The notes under the pieces were generated by a model that made no database searches, was not told where the DNA came from, and saw nothing but the letters and a program-made list of their open reading frames with translations. From Carposina sasakii (Eukaryota; Arthropoda; Insecta; Lepidoptera; Carposinidae), in NCBI GenBank assembly GCA_014607495.2, contig CP053160.1:2418001-2482000 (forward strand): a stretch of 64,000 nt of DNA, written 5' to 3'. How positions within the stretch are numbered: position 1 is the first letter of the stretch; each line of letters opens with the position of its first letter. The translations under genes were made by a program, and so were the position numbers. Shown here one piece after another: positions 1-11,643 of this stretch.

Positions 1-2
1 TG

Positions 3-878
3 GCCGAAGCCAGAAACAATTGGATAGCACGGTGCCCGAATGTGGACCTGCCCAAGAACCCATCCTCTCAGCGACAGTGGGATGAGCCACTCTGCGATTT
101 GGTACGGAAAGAGCTAATACAAACGTCATCCAATATCGCAGAGCGCGCTCGTCTACTAGCTGTCGGAGAGTGGGAATCGGGACTATGGCTGCAGGCCCTA
201 CCATCACCGCATACGGGTACCATGCTGGACAGAACCACATTCCGGATAGCTGCTTCGCTTCGTCTCGGGGCCCCAGTAACAGTCCCCCATATCTGCCAAT
301 GCGGGGACAGTGTGGGTCAACTTGGTCACCACGGTCTTTCATGCATAAGCAGCTCAGGCCGCCTCCCAAGGCATGCAAACTTAAATGAATCGATCCGTCG
401 GGCCCTTGGAAAAGTCTACGCGCCGGCAATCTTGGAGCCCAGGGGCCTAGCGCGTGACGATGGGAAAAGGCCCGACGGTATGACGCTAGTGCCTTGGGAG
501 ATGGGTCGACCGCTTGTGTGGGACGCTACTTGTGTTGACACACTTGCTGCGTCCCACATCGGCGGAACATCAGTTAAGGCCGGTGCTGCTGCATGTTCAG
601 CCGAAAACGCCAAGCGCCGCAGATATGCAGGACTCCCAGGAGACTACATGTTTGTGCCGTTTGGCGTCGAGACACTGGGACCGTGGGGACCAGAGGCTCA
701 TCGCCTCTACCGGGAAATTTCAAATAAATTACGCGAAAGCTACCGTGACCAGAATGCTGGTCTCTTTTTTGCGCAAAAAATTAGCATTGCCATACAACGT
801 GGCAATGCTGCCAGCATTCTGGGCACCCTCCCGGTAGAAGGCAATTTTGTAAATATATTTAATGTAGATTTCGTGTAG
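3..878 (+). CDS. C-terminal part of RLE-type non-LTR retrotransposon polyprotein (partial)
   Basis: The frame is open from the window edge to a stop at 876-878, so this is the end of a larger ORF. A zinc-knuckle-like C-x-C-x8-H-x4-C (CQCG...HHGLSC) lies about 100 residues in. It is followed by an R-P-D-G segment and, 15 residues later, an aspartate in LVWD. Knuckle, then PD, then D is the order seen in the restriction-like endonuclease domain at the C-terminus of R2/CRE/NeSL-type LINEs, which nicks target DNA for target-primed reverse transcription. The reverse transcriptase would lie upstream of the window. No internal stop or frameshift is seen. A short AT-rich 3' UTR follows to about 975 and ends in A-rich sequence. 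The clade assignment is an inference from motif order; the frame itself is clear. Confidence 0.65.
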   Translation, partial: AEARNNWIARCPNVDLPKNPSSQRQWDEPLCDLVRKELIQTSSNIAERARLLAVGEWESGLWLQALPSPHTGTMLDRTTFRIAASLRLGAPVTVPHICQCGDSVGQLGHHGLSCISSSGRLPRHANLNESIRRALGKVYAPAILEPRGLARDDGKRPDGMTLVPWEMGRPLVWDATCVDTLAASHIGGTSVKAGAAACSAENAKRRRYAGLPGDYMFVPFGVETLGPWGPEAHRLYREISNKLRESYRDQNAGLFFAQKISIAIQRGNAASILGTLPVEGNFVNIFNVDFV

Positions 879-975
879 ATTAATTTAGTTTTTAGTTTTA
901 TATAATGTAGTAGTAATATTATTGTCAATAGTAATTCAAGCTCTTTAATCATTTAAATAATAAATAAAATACAAA

Positions 976-2612
976 ATTACATATATTTTTGTTTCACTAA
1001 TGTGATTGCGATTACGTATCTGTAGAGAGGTTATTAATAGCATTGCGCCTTACGTGCTCCTTTTGTTACATCCTGTAGACTTAGTGTATAACGTACATAT
1101 ACTTTATTAATTTCATAAAATTAACTCTCTACCTACAAGGTACTTTCATAATTTTCGGTAATATTTAAGATTTATGGCGTACATACACGATGTAGGTGGA
1201 TACTTTATAGGTGTAGGCCTAAGAAATAGTCTTTACAAATCATATTATTTCATCATTAATTATAGTACCTTTCTCTATAGATTAACTATAAGAAAATAGT
1301 TTTCGAAAGATGTGCAATGTATTTATTTATATCAGCAGCTATCCCATAAATACGTAGCAGTGCTACGGATGTAGAACTGCTACAAAATTCGTAGCTAAAC
1401 TACGAAATATTTAGTTACTCATGCTGTAGCTGAAGTTCAATCTCAAAGATTCTATACATATTTTTATTATAATAAGTATTATTAACTTATACGTATGTAT
1501 TTTAAGTCTGTATGTAATGCAGAATTAAAGTAGTTACAATTACAGTCCACTTGGACGTACGTATTTTGTAAGGTGTTAATTAAAATTTATGATTGTTAAT
1601 GTATCCAAATTAAATGAATAAATTTTATAGGCTTAATAAATAAGAATATAGTGCGTAAAATAAAATTTAAACCCTTTATCTTAATCACTTTCCTGAATTA
1701 TAGAGTTAGCTAAAAAAGCTCTTTTTAGATAAAATCAAATCTCAAATATTCAAGAAAATTAAAATATCGTTAAGAGCCTGAGGTTAATGTCCTTGTTTGT
1801 ATAAACCAATATTATGCCTGAAAAATGAACTAAAAAAACTAAAATTATGCCTACAAGTACACTACAACAGATTATTACAAATATCCTAAAAATAAAACAA
1901 AAACTTACCCATTTCAATTTTCTCAGTTTCACTTTCAAAGCTAACTTCGATGCCACTTGTACTCATCAATATTATTATCAAATATATTTTACGTTACGCA
2001 ATATTTACTCCAAAGGGGCGTGCACCATTCTACAAGGTTGATACGCAACTGAATTTCAATCCACCCCAAGCTTCCATGCTCGACACTGAAACGCCAACGG
2101 TGAAAAGGCTAACTTCAATTTTGTACGTACAACATTGTCATTTTTATGTGACTTTATATGGTAACTAGCGCCGCGTAGTGTGTATTTAAAAGTTGGTATT
2201 GCACTTTGTGGGGGGGATGTTTATATGCTTCTATGAGCTTAATGCGACGATCATGGCGACATGTTGGCATTTTTGTGGTTTGTGTGTGTTAACTGGTTAT
2301 TCAGAAATGTGTTCTGATCGTTGTATATCGTTATTTAGTTTCTGTATTCGTTTATTTCTGTATTTATGTGTGTTTATCAATGGGATTGTTTTTCATTCGT
2401 CCATTACCATATCTCGCTCGCTTGGCTCGTATGATTTATATTAGGTCTTATATGAATGGCCGAAGCTGCTGATTGTAAAGCATTTTTAATTGTTTATTTA
2501 TCTATCCGCATAATACAAATTTGACGTAAAACTTTGTGTCTAAAGTACTAAACAACTGTTTAAATACCCCTGTGTATTGATTAATATATAAATAGGTATA
2601 CAATGTTTTTAG
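976..2612. other. AT-rich stretch without a recognisable gene
   Basis: Only short frames without family motifs are present. Around 1330-1435 there is a cluster of GTAGC/GCTAC words resembling a second cluster at 15105-15160, possibly a decayed repeat. The 83-codon frame at 2193-2444 is Cys/Phe-rich and does not look like a conserved protein. Confidence 0.5.
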
Positions 2613-2840
2613 ACCTGTGCTGATTCGTGGCTTTACTAGAATACGTCAGCTGCATCACCTTCCGTGTATGTTGTAAGAGTCGACTAAGGAACTCCTCGGG
2701 CATTCTCTCAGGCGATAAGCTAGCAACTTGTCACTGAATGATTTTACATCTGTCCTCCTATGCCTAAAGGTGGCTGAGGGATATCCTTAATAATCCTGCA
2801 GATCTGGCAACTCCATTTCGAGAACACGGCCGTATATTTA
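2613..2840 (+). repeat. Dispersed repeat RPT-A, copy 1
   Basis: A segment of about 200 bp starting CCTGTGCTGA and containing TTTACTAGAATACRTCAGC, GACTAAGGAACT, GCGATAAGC and AACACRGCCGT. The same words recur in this order at 19007, 20398 and 26733, and reversed at 25349, 33529 and 58044. It has no coding capacity. The class is unknown to me; dispersal implies a mobile non-autonomous repeat. Confidence 0.7.
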
Positions 2841-4153
2841 TGTTTTTAATCATAATTATTCTCTTCGTCAGCAATATAATTAAATCATCCTCTAAATTTA
2901 ATGTATTCCAGAGAATTTGCCTGATTTGTATTTTAGGCACAATGAACCGATATTCAAATGGCCGCAAAACTTCTAGCAGTTGAAACTTGGGCGTAATTTG
3001 ATGGAGTGACGAAGGAACGGGGACAGACATTGTTACTGAGGTAGTGGTTTCCGAACCTTTATCTTGCTACAACTATAGCCTACGAGGAGAAAGTATTTTA
3101 CGAGTACATCCTTTTAAAGACAATACGGAACTTTGTCTATGGCATTTGTCTCCCAATAGCGGTTAGATTCAGCTATGAAGCCGGCCGTGAAACAATTGTC
3201 AAATCTTTAGCAATATAACTTTCGAAAGAAACCATATTGCGCCGACCCCATAAATGCAGGAAGAATTTAATCACGTCATTTAACACCGATATCGAATTAG
3301 GAAACTATATATTATTTTTTAAGGGCTGGTTCATTATCTCCAAGTAAAGTGTCTAGTGGGCTTTTCGTCAAATAAAGCCTCTACACGAAATATAACACGA
3401 TTTTCTCCACCTCTGAGCAACGCTTAGTCAACGTATAAAGTTAAATTGTAATTTCGACTGGCAATTTAAGTCCCTTTTATAATGAGTGTAGACGTGTAGG
3501 TGTCGACTTATGGCAATAATTGTGAGCTAATAATTATTTTATGTTTTGAAGAGGAAAAATTAACACGAGAGCGCCATTTAAATATACACATATATTATAA
3601 CTTTATTTATTGTCAACCATTTTATTTGGAAGTTCCTGACACCATTATCTACGCATTTATTATTGTCTTCTGGGAATTTATTGAGGCGATTCTATTGTAT
3701 TAACCTACTTTCTTATGGCCTTGTTCATCTCTTCCAATAATATGTGGCATAATATCTAGTTGTGCAGCCCCGAAATGCGTGTCGATGTATTGGGTTCTAC
3801 CATAATTATGTTATGTAACAGACAGAATTCTGTTTTCTGCGGGTATTCTGTAAATTACATTAATTTTAGATTGGGATATTATAAGAAAACTTTGAGGCGG
3901 TGCGATTTCTTTTGGACCTTTTTGGATTTTAATAGTGGCCCTCCATCAATGCGGGATGGGCTGTCAGATGACTAAATGTAGACTTGTCCCTGGCTATTCG
4001 GAACTAGCTCCTCCACATTAGCTTTTCTCGTTCTCTCACGAATGCTTAGCAGCCAAGATTTCTTTCGTTTACCGACGCTACTTTTCCCTTGTACTTTGTT
4101 CATCATGATACTTTGAAGCAGTTGGTATCAATCGGCTGTTTCATATAGCCTAA
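2841..4153. other. Intergenic AT-rich DNA, no gene seen
   Basis: Frames of 60-90 codons are present on both strands but carry no family motifs. No repeat recurring elsewhere in the window was recognised here. Confidence 0.45.
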
Positions 4154-4236
4154 GGGTCAGATTACATCGAGACGGAACGCGACGGGACACTGCGCGCAGA
4201 TTTTAATAGAGCGAATCAAAATATCCATTATTAAAT

Positions 4237-4311
4237 TGACACGATAGCTCAGTTGGTTAGAGCGAAAGCACGGTTTGCGAGAGGTCATGAGTTCAAATCT
4301 CACTCGGGTGA
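4237..4311 (+). repeat. tRNA-derived SINE-1 head
   Basis: An A-box-like TAGCTCAGTTGGTTAGAGC and a B-box-like GGTCATGAGTTCAAATCTC are spaced as in a tRNA gene, ending TCACTCGGGTGA before a T run. The anticodon arm is poor and relatives occur at 19042, 30765 and 61411, so this is a SINE head rather than a tRNA gene. It interrupts the left arm of the 4154-8176 element. Confidence 0.75.
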
Positions 4312-4499
4312 AATTTTTTTTTCATTTTCGTAAGAATATTTAAAAAATATTCATTATTTACTACTAGGAAAAGTACTAACACATTTCATTTTCAGAATAC
4401 GTTGCTCTACGCAGCGCTACGCTCTGAGATCCAACGCGGTGCAGCGGTGCATCTATGGTACGCGTGGTGGTAAAATCATACGTATTGCCAACGATTTTA

Positions 4500-4880
4500 C
4501 GATAGACTTTCGCGACGTTGCACAGTGGTTCCAATGTATGGGAGGTGCTGGACATTCGCATCCAAAAAATAAAATTGGTGAATCTTGAGAAACTAATTAT
4601 GCCATCTTGTTTGGTAGATCAATGTCTTTGAAAGTTATTATTTAAAGTTTTTTTGTAACTGTTATATTTGAGGAGATAATTGAGAAATAGTGTTTTCTTA
4701 CTATGGAAATGGTCAAACTTACTTACATATCTCTTGATTCCGGCCTCGTTTCAAGTTGCGGTCCTTCGGTATTGTGTTTATATTTGAGAGAACTACAATT
4801 AATGCTAACACACATAGTGCGCCAAACGTGCACTTTCTGCGGTACATAGAAATGTTTGATTTTTATATTATAATATACTA
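4500..4880. repeat. Left inverted arm of the Transib-like element
   Basis: Runs from TTTACGATAGACTTTCGCG to the tract CTGCGGTACATAGAAATG and matches the reverse complement of 7737-8090 nearly throughout, with small indels. Confidence 0.8.
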
Positions 4881-5305
4881 CAATGACAAGGATCTTACAA
4901 TTTTCTGTTAAAATCATAGAGGAATAAGGCCCCTCTAAATATGCGTATCGATAAATGATGTTGCAGAAATAAAAAAATAATAATTAAATTAATTAATTGC
5001 AAACGAGGGCAACGATCGATCCACAGACGGTCTTAGACTTTTAAATATTAATTAATGAAATTATTGCATTATCATTAAGACAGTAGTCATTAGCATTTCT
5101 ATCAATTACAGATGTCATTCTTAGAGTAATTTTTAGCATTTTCAACAATTATTTGATGCAGGTGATTATTAATTGAAATCATTAGTACTAAAACATTACA
5201 AGAATAACAATTGTACGCAGTACGCAGTAATGAGGGTAGTGTAGTATAAATTGGTTGGTAATCCTTTATTTTACATCAGTTTTGATTTCTATTCGTTCTA
5301 ATAAT

Positions 5306-7312
5306 ATGTCTTTCCGTGGATTTGTTACAAAATCTTGACCTTTATTGCGCTTTACGCAAACACAATGATCTACGTGACTTTGATCATCTATTCGGTGTCC
5401 TTAAAACGAATTGCAACGTTTCTCTTTGTGAAGGTGCCGAAGAAGACTTAAAGAAACTGGTGTCGTCGATTTTGCTACCGGATCTATCCTAAATGGTCTC
5501 AAGCTGGAAGAAGCGAAGGAAAGTTTCTAATAAACACTCAGAGTGGTTGCAGTCTGAAGTCCGTGGCCGGATTCCCTAAAGGAAAATAATTTGCCTTTAC
5601 AAGTATTACCTACGAACGCAATAGAAGATAAACTACTGAGCAGACGAATTTACCTTCTAAATCCGATGCCTCTACGTGTACTCATGTCTCTCCTCGTAAG
5701 CCCTTTGAAGATTTAAGTCCTCGTCAAAAGAAAGACGCACTGAAGTACTTAGGGCATCTAGCAGCACTGACGAGATTATGTTTTCTGCACAAAGCAGTCT
5801 TAGGGCTGCAGGGAAAATGATGTAGCTGATATTATGAAGTTTTTAATGGAAAATCCTACAGAAGCTTCTAAGATCAAAGATTTCATTGGCGGACGGAGTA
5901 CCACAGATTCAGATAAATGTATATCTCCACTAAAGGCCCTAGCTTTGTTTGTGTCGATGACCTTTCAAATGGCGTTATATGACTTTACGGGATTTTCATG
6001 CTAAAGAAGGAGTAGCTCAATATCCCAGTTATTACTGCTTCTGAAAGAAAAAAAAAATGTTACCCAAAACAAGAAGACGTTACAATTACTGAACACTCTG
6101 CTAAAATCAAATTGCAAGCGTTGCTAGACCTTACTACGACAAGACTTCTACAAACCCAAAACCTCTCTACCACACTGAGGGAAAAACCTGGTTGCTCGTG
6201 AGCAAATGGGGCTTTGACGGCTTCGGATCAAAGTGTTTACCACCAGAAAACAAGTGAAACTGAGGAACGAATTTCGTCAGTGTATTTTTGCAAGTCTTGT
6301 ACCAATCCGGCTCACATCCGAATTGCCAAATAATTTGGGAAAATGAGCGGCCCTTCAACATCTCTTTGTCGACCAATCCTAATCAAGTTCATCAAAGAAA
6401 CAAAAGAAATGTTCAAATGGAGATGTCTGAATTCGAAGAAGAGATTAAGCTTCTGCAACCTACTAAGAGCGATGACGTAAGTGTAAAGCACCAGTTTGCA
6501 TTTGACGATGATAGATGGTAAGATTCACTCATACATATCAGGCACAGCAGCATCAGTGTGCGACATTGCAAAGCGCGTCCAAATGAGATGAACGACATTA
6601 GTAAGTAAGAAGCAAGCCAGTGCACGAAGACCTGTTTAAATACGGACTTAGCTCGCTCCATGCATGGATCCGGACCATGGAGTGTTGTCTTCACATCGCT
6701 ACAGATTAGACATAAAACATGGCAAGCTAGAGGTGATGAAGCAAAGAAGAATGTTGCTGAAAGAAAATCAGCAATTCAAGAAAACTTCAAAAAAGAAACT
6801 GGATGCGTCTTGATGTTGTAAGCAAGGGAGTGGAACCACCAACACCGGTAATTGTGCTAGAAGGTTTTTTGAAAACCCAGAAAAATCTGCTGAATTAACC
6901 GGATTAGATGCGAGACTTTTAAGAAGGCTAGCTGTCATTTGACAGTGTATATCTTCAGGAGAGAAACTCGACATTGACATTCGTATGTTCTGTAATGACA
7001 CTACTTTGCTCTACGTGGAATTATATCCATGGTTTTATTGCCGTCTAGTCTCCACAAATTGCTGGTCCATGGCCAGATGTCATTGAGAACTTTTCAATGA
7101 TGCCTATCGGCTTTTTGTCCGAAGAAGCCTCGGAGGCACGAAATAAAGATTTAGAAAGTACCGCGAAGGACATTCAAGAAAACATAGCAGTGTCTCGTGT
7201 AATGAGATGTACTACACAATCTTTATTATCTTCTGATCCGGTTCTTACAAGTATTCGCCCAATGTATAACAAATTTATTAAAAAATCTTGTTTCTCAGAT
7301 TTTATGAACTGA
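5306..7312 (+). pseudogene. Transib/RAG1-like transposase, many frameshifts and stops
   Basis: Pieces of one protein can be read in order but in changing frames. These are an N-terminal MSFRGFV-like start, SKWGFDGFGS near 6201-6230, IIWENERPF followed by a Glu-rich stretch to QPTKSDDVSVKHQF (6288-6521), CKARPNEMND near 6575, GNTNTGN-ARRFF-NPEKSAELTG near 6838-6905, and PIGFLSEEASEARNKD near 7100-7150. This order resembles Transib transposases. The WG(C/F)DG aspartate and the SEE acidic residue correspond by position to the first D and the last E of the RAG1/Transib catalytic triad. The reading frame is disrupted repeatedly, so the copy is inactive. The family call rests on recalled motifs and needs a profile search. 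Confidence 0.55.
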
Positions 7313-7736
7313 TTATATCCGAGACAGGTAAATTTAATTTTGTCGATATAAACGAGTTATCGAAATAGACTCCGCTCAGAAATTATCGTGATGATTGTGA
7401 AGACGATTCATAAATAAATTAAATTTTAATTAAATAAATTAAATAAATAAATTTTTTATTACAGTTTAATAAAAAGATCTCATTCGTGTAAACTATGGTC
7501 TTTCTCTCTGTGTTTTAGACATTTTTTAGTTAAATTTATCTGTACTATTTTATAGATTTATAATGCATGTTGTGCTTTTCGTATTTTTTGAATTTATTAA
7601 ATAATACTACCACTAACAATTTTAGATGTAATTTTAGTTCTCAAACCATTTGACCTACATTTTGGACATGTCAAAAATCAAAATTACAAATATCTACTTT
7701 CATTGTAGTGTTCAGTATGGAACTTTTTTCGTATAT

Positions 7737-8090
7737 AAAAATAGACATCTCTATGTACCGCAGAAAGTGCACGTTTGGCGCACACTATGTGTGTTAGCAT
7801 TATTGTAGTTCTCTCAATATAAACACAATACCGAAGACCGCAACTTGAAACGAGGCCGGAATCAAGATATGTAAGTAAGTTTGACCATTTCCATAGTAAG
7901 AAAGATACTATTTTCTCATTATCTCCTCAAATATAACAGTTACAAAAAAACTTAAATATAACTTTCAAAGACATTGATCTACCAACAAGATGGCATAATT
8001 TAGTTTCTCAAGATCACCAATTTTATTTTTTGGAACGAATGTGTACAGCACCTCCCATTTTACGATAGACTTCGCGACGTTGCGTTGGGC
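7737..8090. repeat. Right inverted arm of the Transib-like element
   Basis: Reverse complement of the left arm, running from the TCTATGTACCGCAG tract to the TTTTACGATAGACTTCGCG tract. Indels relative to the left arm indicate age. Confidence 0.8.
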
Positions 8091-8430
8091 CTTGAGGCGT
8101 CGCGCGGCACAGAACGAAAAAATGTGCTCGTAGTGTCTCGCTCGTCGTGTCGCGACTTGTTGTTATCTGATCCTATCTGGCACTTGTTTTGAGAGATAAC
8201 TCGTATTGTCAAAAAAGTGCCATTTAGGTTTTATATGTATCAAGTTATAACACTCGCCTAGAATATTCTATTCTGTTGTAATTATTATACACTGTAATAC
8301 AAGTGGCAGACGCTCCGTCAGCTTCTGAGTTAATTAGTATACTTATTGTTAGATCAAAGAAGTTCTTTGTCTTCAAGCCATTATCATCCAAGGTATCTTT
8401 CAGACTAGACTTCATGAATAAATAAATAAA

Positions 8431-8653
8431 TATTCACACACTTCACAACACATTGAGACCACACTAAGATCCCTAAGGTCTTGTGTCGTGGGTACTAAGC
8501 AACGGTATATAAATACATGGATAAGTGTATAAACATCAATGACTCGGAAACAAACATCAATATTCATTACATCAATGTTTGCACCTACCGGGATTCGAAC
8601 CCAGGACTTATGGCGTCGCAGGCAGAGCCACTACCAACTACATCAATCGGCCG
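8431..8653 (-). repeat. tRNA-derived SINE-2, copy 1
   Basis: In sense orientation this family begins CGGCCGATTGG, has a B-box-like GGTTCGAATCCCGG, then a body with CCGAGTCATGGATG, ATATACCGTTGCTTAGTACCCACGAC and a GTGTTGTGTAGTGTGAATA end. Six copies lie in the window (8431, 18401, 23466, 24267, 28294, 46227). This one is reversed and diverged. Confidence 0.85.
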
Positions 8654-9312
8654 TCGAATGATATCGATTATGTAGTTTTTTTTTCAAATAGATAAAAATT
8701 TAAAAACGCCTTCATGCCTACCAAGATATTACATTTTCCTGCGCTGATGGGGGGTTTACTAGAATACCTACCTCAGATGCAGTATGTACGTAAAGCATCC
8801 AAAATGTGTATGTTATAAATATTGTAACGAGCTTATAAATAATTTTGTTTGTTTACTATCATCATATTCGTCCTCGGAACTTAATATTTTTGTGATTCGA
8901 GATCGTTCCCGAAGCAATTTCACCTGTTTGTTCCCTAACAAATCTGGAGGTCACCTGTAAAAGTTATATTGGAAATTAAATTACTTAGGCCCCTATTTAA
9001 TCATTCATGATCTGATATTTATATCCAACTAACATTTTGTAAACATGAAACTTTGCGAGATTAGATATTTGGGTGCATGATAGAGTTTCGTCCATTATGT
9101 GTGTGTTTGACATCAAAACGGCTAGGCATTATGAATAGTTAGGTTTAAGATGAGAATAATTTGTTTTCTAACACTTTTCTATCACTGTATCCAAAATTTC
9201 CAGCTGTTTTGTAATACGATATGTTATACAATATGCCTTCTATATAGGTATATAGGAGAATGCATGACCGACACGTACGAGTATGTTGGAGACTTTAAAT
9301 ACAAATATAAGT
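8654..9312. other. Non-coding DNA with a short RPT-A fragment
   Basis: An RPT-A beginning (CCTGCGCTGATG...TTTACTAGAATACC) lies at about 8738-8775. Nothing else recognised. Confidence 0.45.
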
Positions 9313-9320
9313 CAAACCAC
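9313..9320. repeat. Target-site duplication (left), CAAACCAC
   Basis: Exact 8-bp match to 10004-10011, flanking the P-like element. Confidence 0.85.
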
Positions 9321-10003
9321 CTTAGATGAAAATAAAATAGAAGATAGTAACTCGTCTCCAGCGCGTGAACCGCTTAAATTAGGCCAACGTCGCCTGATTT
9401 TACTCATTTGCAGTTGAGAGTAGCAATAGCGCGCTCGTGTGACGGAAGAAATTCTTTTTTTATTTTAAGCGGGGTAATGGTTATCAAAATGTCTTCATGT
9501 GCTTTTGTGCGTTGTACTAATCACAAAAAAAAAAACTAATCACATGGAATCACTTTTCACGCATAAGTACACGAAAATTTTAAATTCTTAGGTTAATAAT
9601 TGTAAATTCACTTATTGTTTTTATCGCCATTTTGCAGAGCGAGATAAAAATATATGATACATATATGTGCGACAAGTTAAACAAGCAAACACGTGCCGTG
9701 CGTGTGCGAATGCACCCGCTGTGTTTCGTTTTTGCAGTAGCTTCTTACCATAGTTATTGTCTCGGACACGAGCTGACACGACTCAACCCGAAATTATTTC
9801 GATGATGCTCTATTGAAACGCGCTTGTCTCGCTCGCGCTACTCTCGAAATAAATAGGTTTGTCTCTATCGCTCAGTAGTGTACAACGTTAAATACAATTA
9901 TAGCTGTGTGTGTGTTCGTGCGTGTAGTTATGTAGAATGCCTAATTTCTAGTTGACGATTTTAAGGACGTGCCCTATCTTCCGCTATTTTGTTTTCATCT
10001 AAG
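9321..10003 (+). mobile_element. P-element-like non-autonomous transposon, 683 bp
   Basis: The ends are inverted: CTTAGATGAAAATAAAATAG at the left, with CTATTTTGTTTTCATCTAAG as its near-perfect complement at the right. They are flanked by a perfect 8-bp direct repeat CAAACCAC (9313-9320 and 10004-10011). An 8-bp duplication fits P or hAT superfamilies; the internal THAP-like start favours P. No transposase body is present, so it is an internal-deletion derivative. Confidence 0.75.
9489..9575 (+). pseudogene. THAP zinc-finger N-terminus remnant
   Basis: An ATG at 9489 starts MSSCAFVRCTNHKK. After an A-run, a shifted frame reads SHGITFHA. C-x4-C followed by a basic stretch and FH is the opening of THAP DNA-binding domains, which form the N-terminus of P-element transposases. 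The A-run at 9525-9535 breaks the frame and no further domain follows. Confidence 0.55.
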
Positions 10004-10011
10004 CAAACCAC
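10004..10011. repeat. Target-site duplication (right), CAAACCAC
   Basis: Exact 8-bp match to 9313-9320. Confidence 0.85.
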
Positions 10012-10334
10012 CAAACACTTTAAGAAACAGTACAACCATATAGAGAGAATCTGCTATTAAACCTGGAAGGGATACTGAAATATCAATGTATAGTTATAAT
10101 ACAACATTTAACATGATGTATGATAAGGCTTTATAAAATTAACTGTAAGCAATTAAAGTGTGGTTAATTTTTCTAGAAATTTACTTTAAAAGCGCTTTTA
10201 ATTTGTCTTAATTACATTAGAAAACAGATGGAGGTAAACTGGGTCAATGGGGTCATGTTTAGACATCCAGGGACATCTATGAAGGGCGCCTTTTAAGTTG
10301 ATCGCAAACAAGGGTTTTCAGGATACTCTGTAAG

Positions 10335-10420
10335 ACTTACAACTTATCGCCTGGGAGAATGCCCGAGTTCCTTAGGTAGTTATTGACTTTTACGACATGC
10401 ACGGAAGGAAGTGAGACCTA
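10335..10420 (-). repeat. RPT-A fragment
   Basis: Contains the reversed words CTTATCGCCTGGGAGAATGCCCGAG and GACATGCACGGAAGGA of RPT-A. Partial copy. Confidence 0.5.
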
Positions 10421-10522
10421 AAGCTTTCTTTTCAATGTCTTCAGCCAGTTTCTTGAACAAAGTTACAATATTTTGATGATTGACTATAGCTATTAATAAT
10501 ATTATTATTTATTACATAGGTA

Positions 10523-10684
10523 TTGTTAAACGAAATGCTATAAAAATAGCCCACAATAGAGAACATATCGACTTGAGACTCGAAATCACATGTTTATTTT
10601 TTAGATTGTATGGAGAATTCCTGAACAATGCAGGAATGGACATACAACATAACCTCCTCTCTGTTACACCCTGTATACATGATT
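10523..10684. repeat. MITE-A fragment
   Basis: Starts in the subterminal words GTTAAACGAAATGCTAT and AAATAGCCCA, continues with ACTCGAAATCACATGTTTATTTTT, and ends GTTACACCCTGTATAC. It matches the complete copy at 35024-35286 but has lost one end. Confidence 0.7.
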
Positions 10685-10831
10685 ATTTAGGTTGATGGTT
10701 CCACCTGGATTTCAACAATATTTTGCAGGTTTATAAATGAAACTAACATATCTAACTTTGGTAGAAAAATATATTTTATTTTAATTTAAAATACAGTAGG
10801 TATCTATTCATTTAATTACTAGGGCTACACT

Positions 10832-11100
10832 TTCTTCTTCAGCCTATTGCAGTCCACTGCTGGACGTAGGCCTAACATAGGGCACGCCTCAAGGCTACTG
10901 CCACAGGGGGGTTTTGCCCATAGTCACCACGCTGGGCAGGCGGGTTGGTGACCGCAGTGTGATTTTCGGACTATGTCGTCAGTACGGGAGGCGCTGCTGC
11001 CCACCTCCCGGAAACCCTTAATCGCCTCGTACGATACCCACGGGCAGGCAGGGGTGGTACAAAATCTACTCTACCGGCACCACGCGGCTCTATAGGGCCG
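10832..11100 (-). repeat. LINE 3' end (CR1/Zenon-like), copy 1
   Basis: Reversed LINE tail. In sense it reads CACCACGCTGGGCAGGCGGG-type sequence towards CAGCAGTGGACTGCAATAGG and a (GAA)n tail. Related copies lie at 31723, 35733 and 60034. The microsatellite tail and repeated truncation are as expected of LINE insertions; the clade name is from memory. Confidence 0.7.
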
Positions 11101-11643
11101 GCCCAACAAACATTTTGACTGCAAATAGAGCATACTTTCTAATCTCAAGTGTTATGAAGGTAGAATAGTAGCTGCAATTATGGTTTGTGACGACAAAAGA
11201 GCGCTAGTAATAAAATATAACGCTGATAGTGACAAAGCAAGTTTATAAGAGCAATGTATGAAGGTTAAGCGCGCAGAGCAGCTATTATTATCCCTAGAAT
11301 ACAGACCAAAGCTTCTATGTTATAGCTTTGAGCAAATCTTACGACTATAAGATCCATATAAGAAATTAACAGTTACTATTAACTTCTAAAGTTCTAAGAA
11401 AGCTACCACAAACTCTTTCAGATAGTTGCACAAAAGGAGTAATTAACGCTACTAGCTCGACAATGGTGTTCATTAAATCTTTTACAACACCATGCTCCTA
11501 AAGGGATACAAAACTCCCTTGTATCATTTAGGGCTGAAAAGTAGGGATATATCTCCCTATTAATAGAACCAATAGTGTCAAGTATAGCCTCCAAATTATT
11601 TAAGGTTGAATTATTGAGTTTAATACCACTTTTGTACCTCTAA

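Larger units (their letters stand above)
4154..8176 (+). mobile_element. Degenerate DNA transposon with long inverted arms and Transib-like transposase
   Basis: Two arms of several hundred bases are reverse complements of each other, at about 4500-4880 and 7737-8090. Both include CTGCGGTACATAGA/TCTATGTACCGCAG and GAGGAGATAATNGAG/CTCNATTATCTCCTC. More divergent similarity extends outwards to GGGTCAGATTACA at 4154 and TNATCTGATCC at about 8173. Between the arms is a broken transposase (5306-7312). A tRNA-derived SINE sits in the left arm. The outer ends do not start with CACWATG, the usual Transib terminus, so either the ends are diverged or the transposase is nested in another element. Confidence 0.6.

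Noticed and set aside
2193..2444. 83-codon Cys/Phe-rich frame as a membrane protein gene
   Set aside because: No Kozak-like context, no splice sites and no family motif; low-complexity T-rich DNA gives such frames.
4237..4311. Functional tRNA gene
   Set aside because: The same head recurs with a 9-bp duplication at 19042-19192 and in the 317-bp array, so it is SINE-derived.
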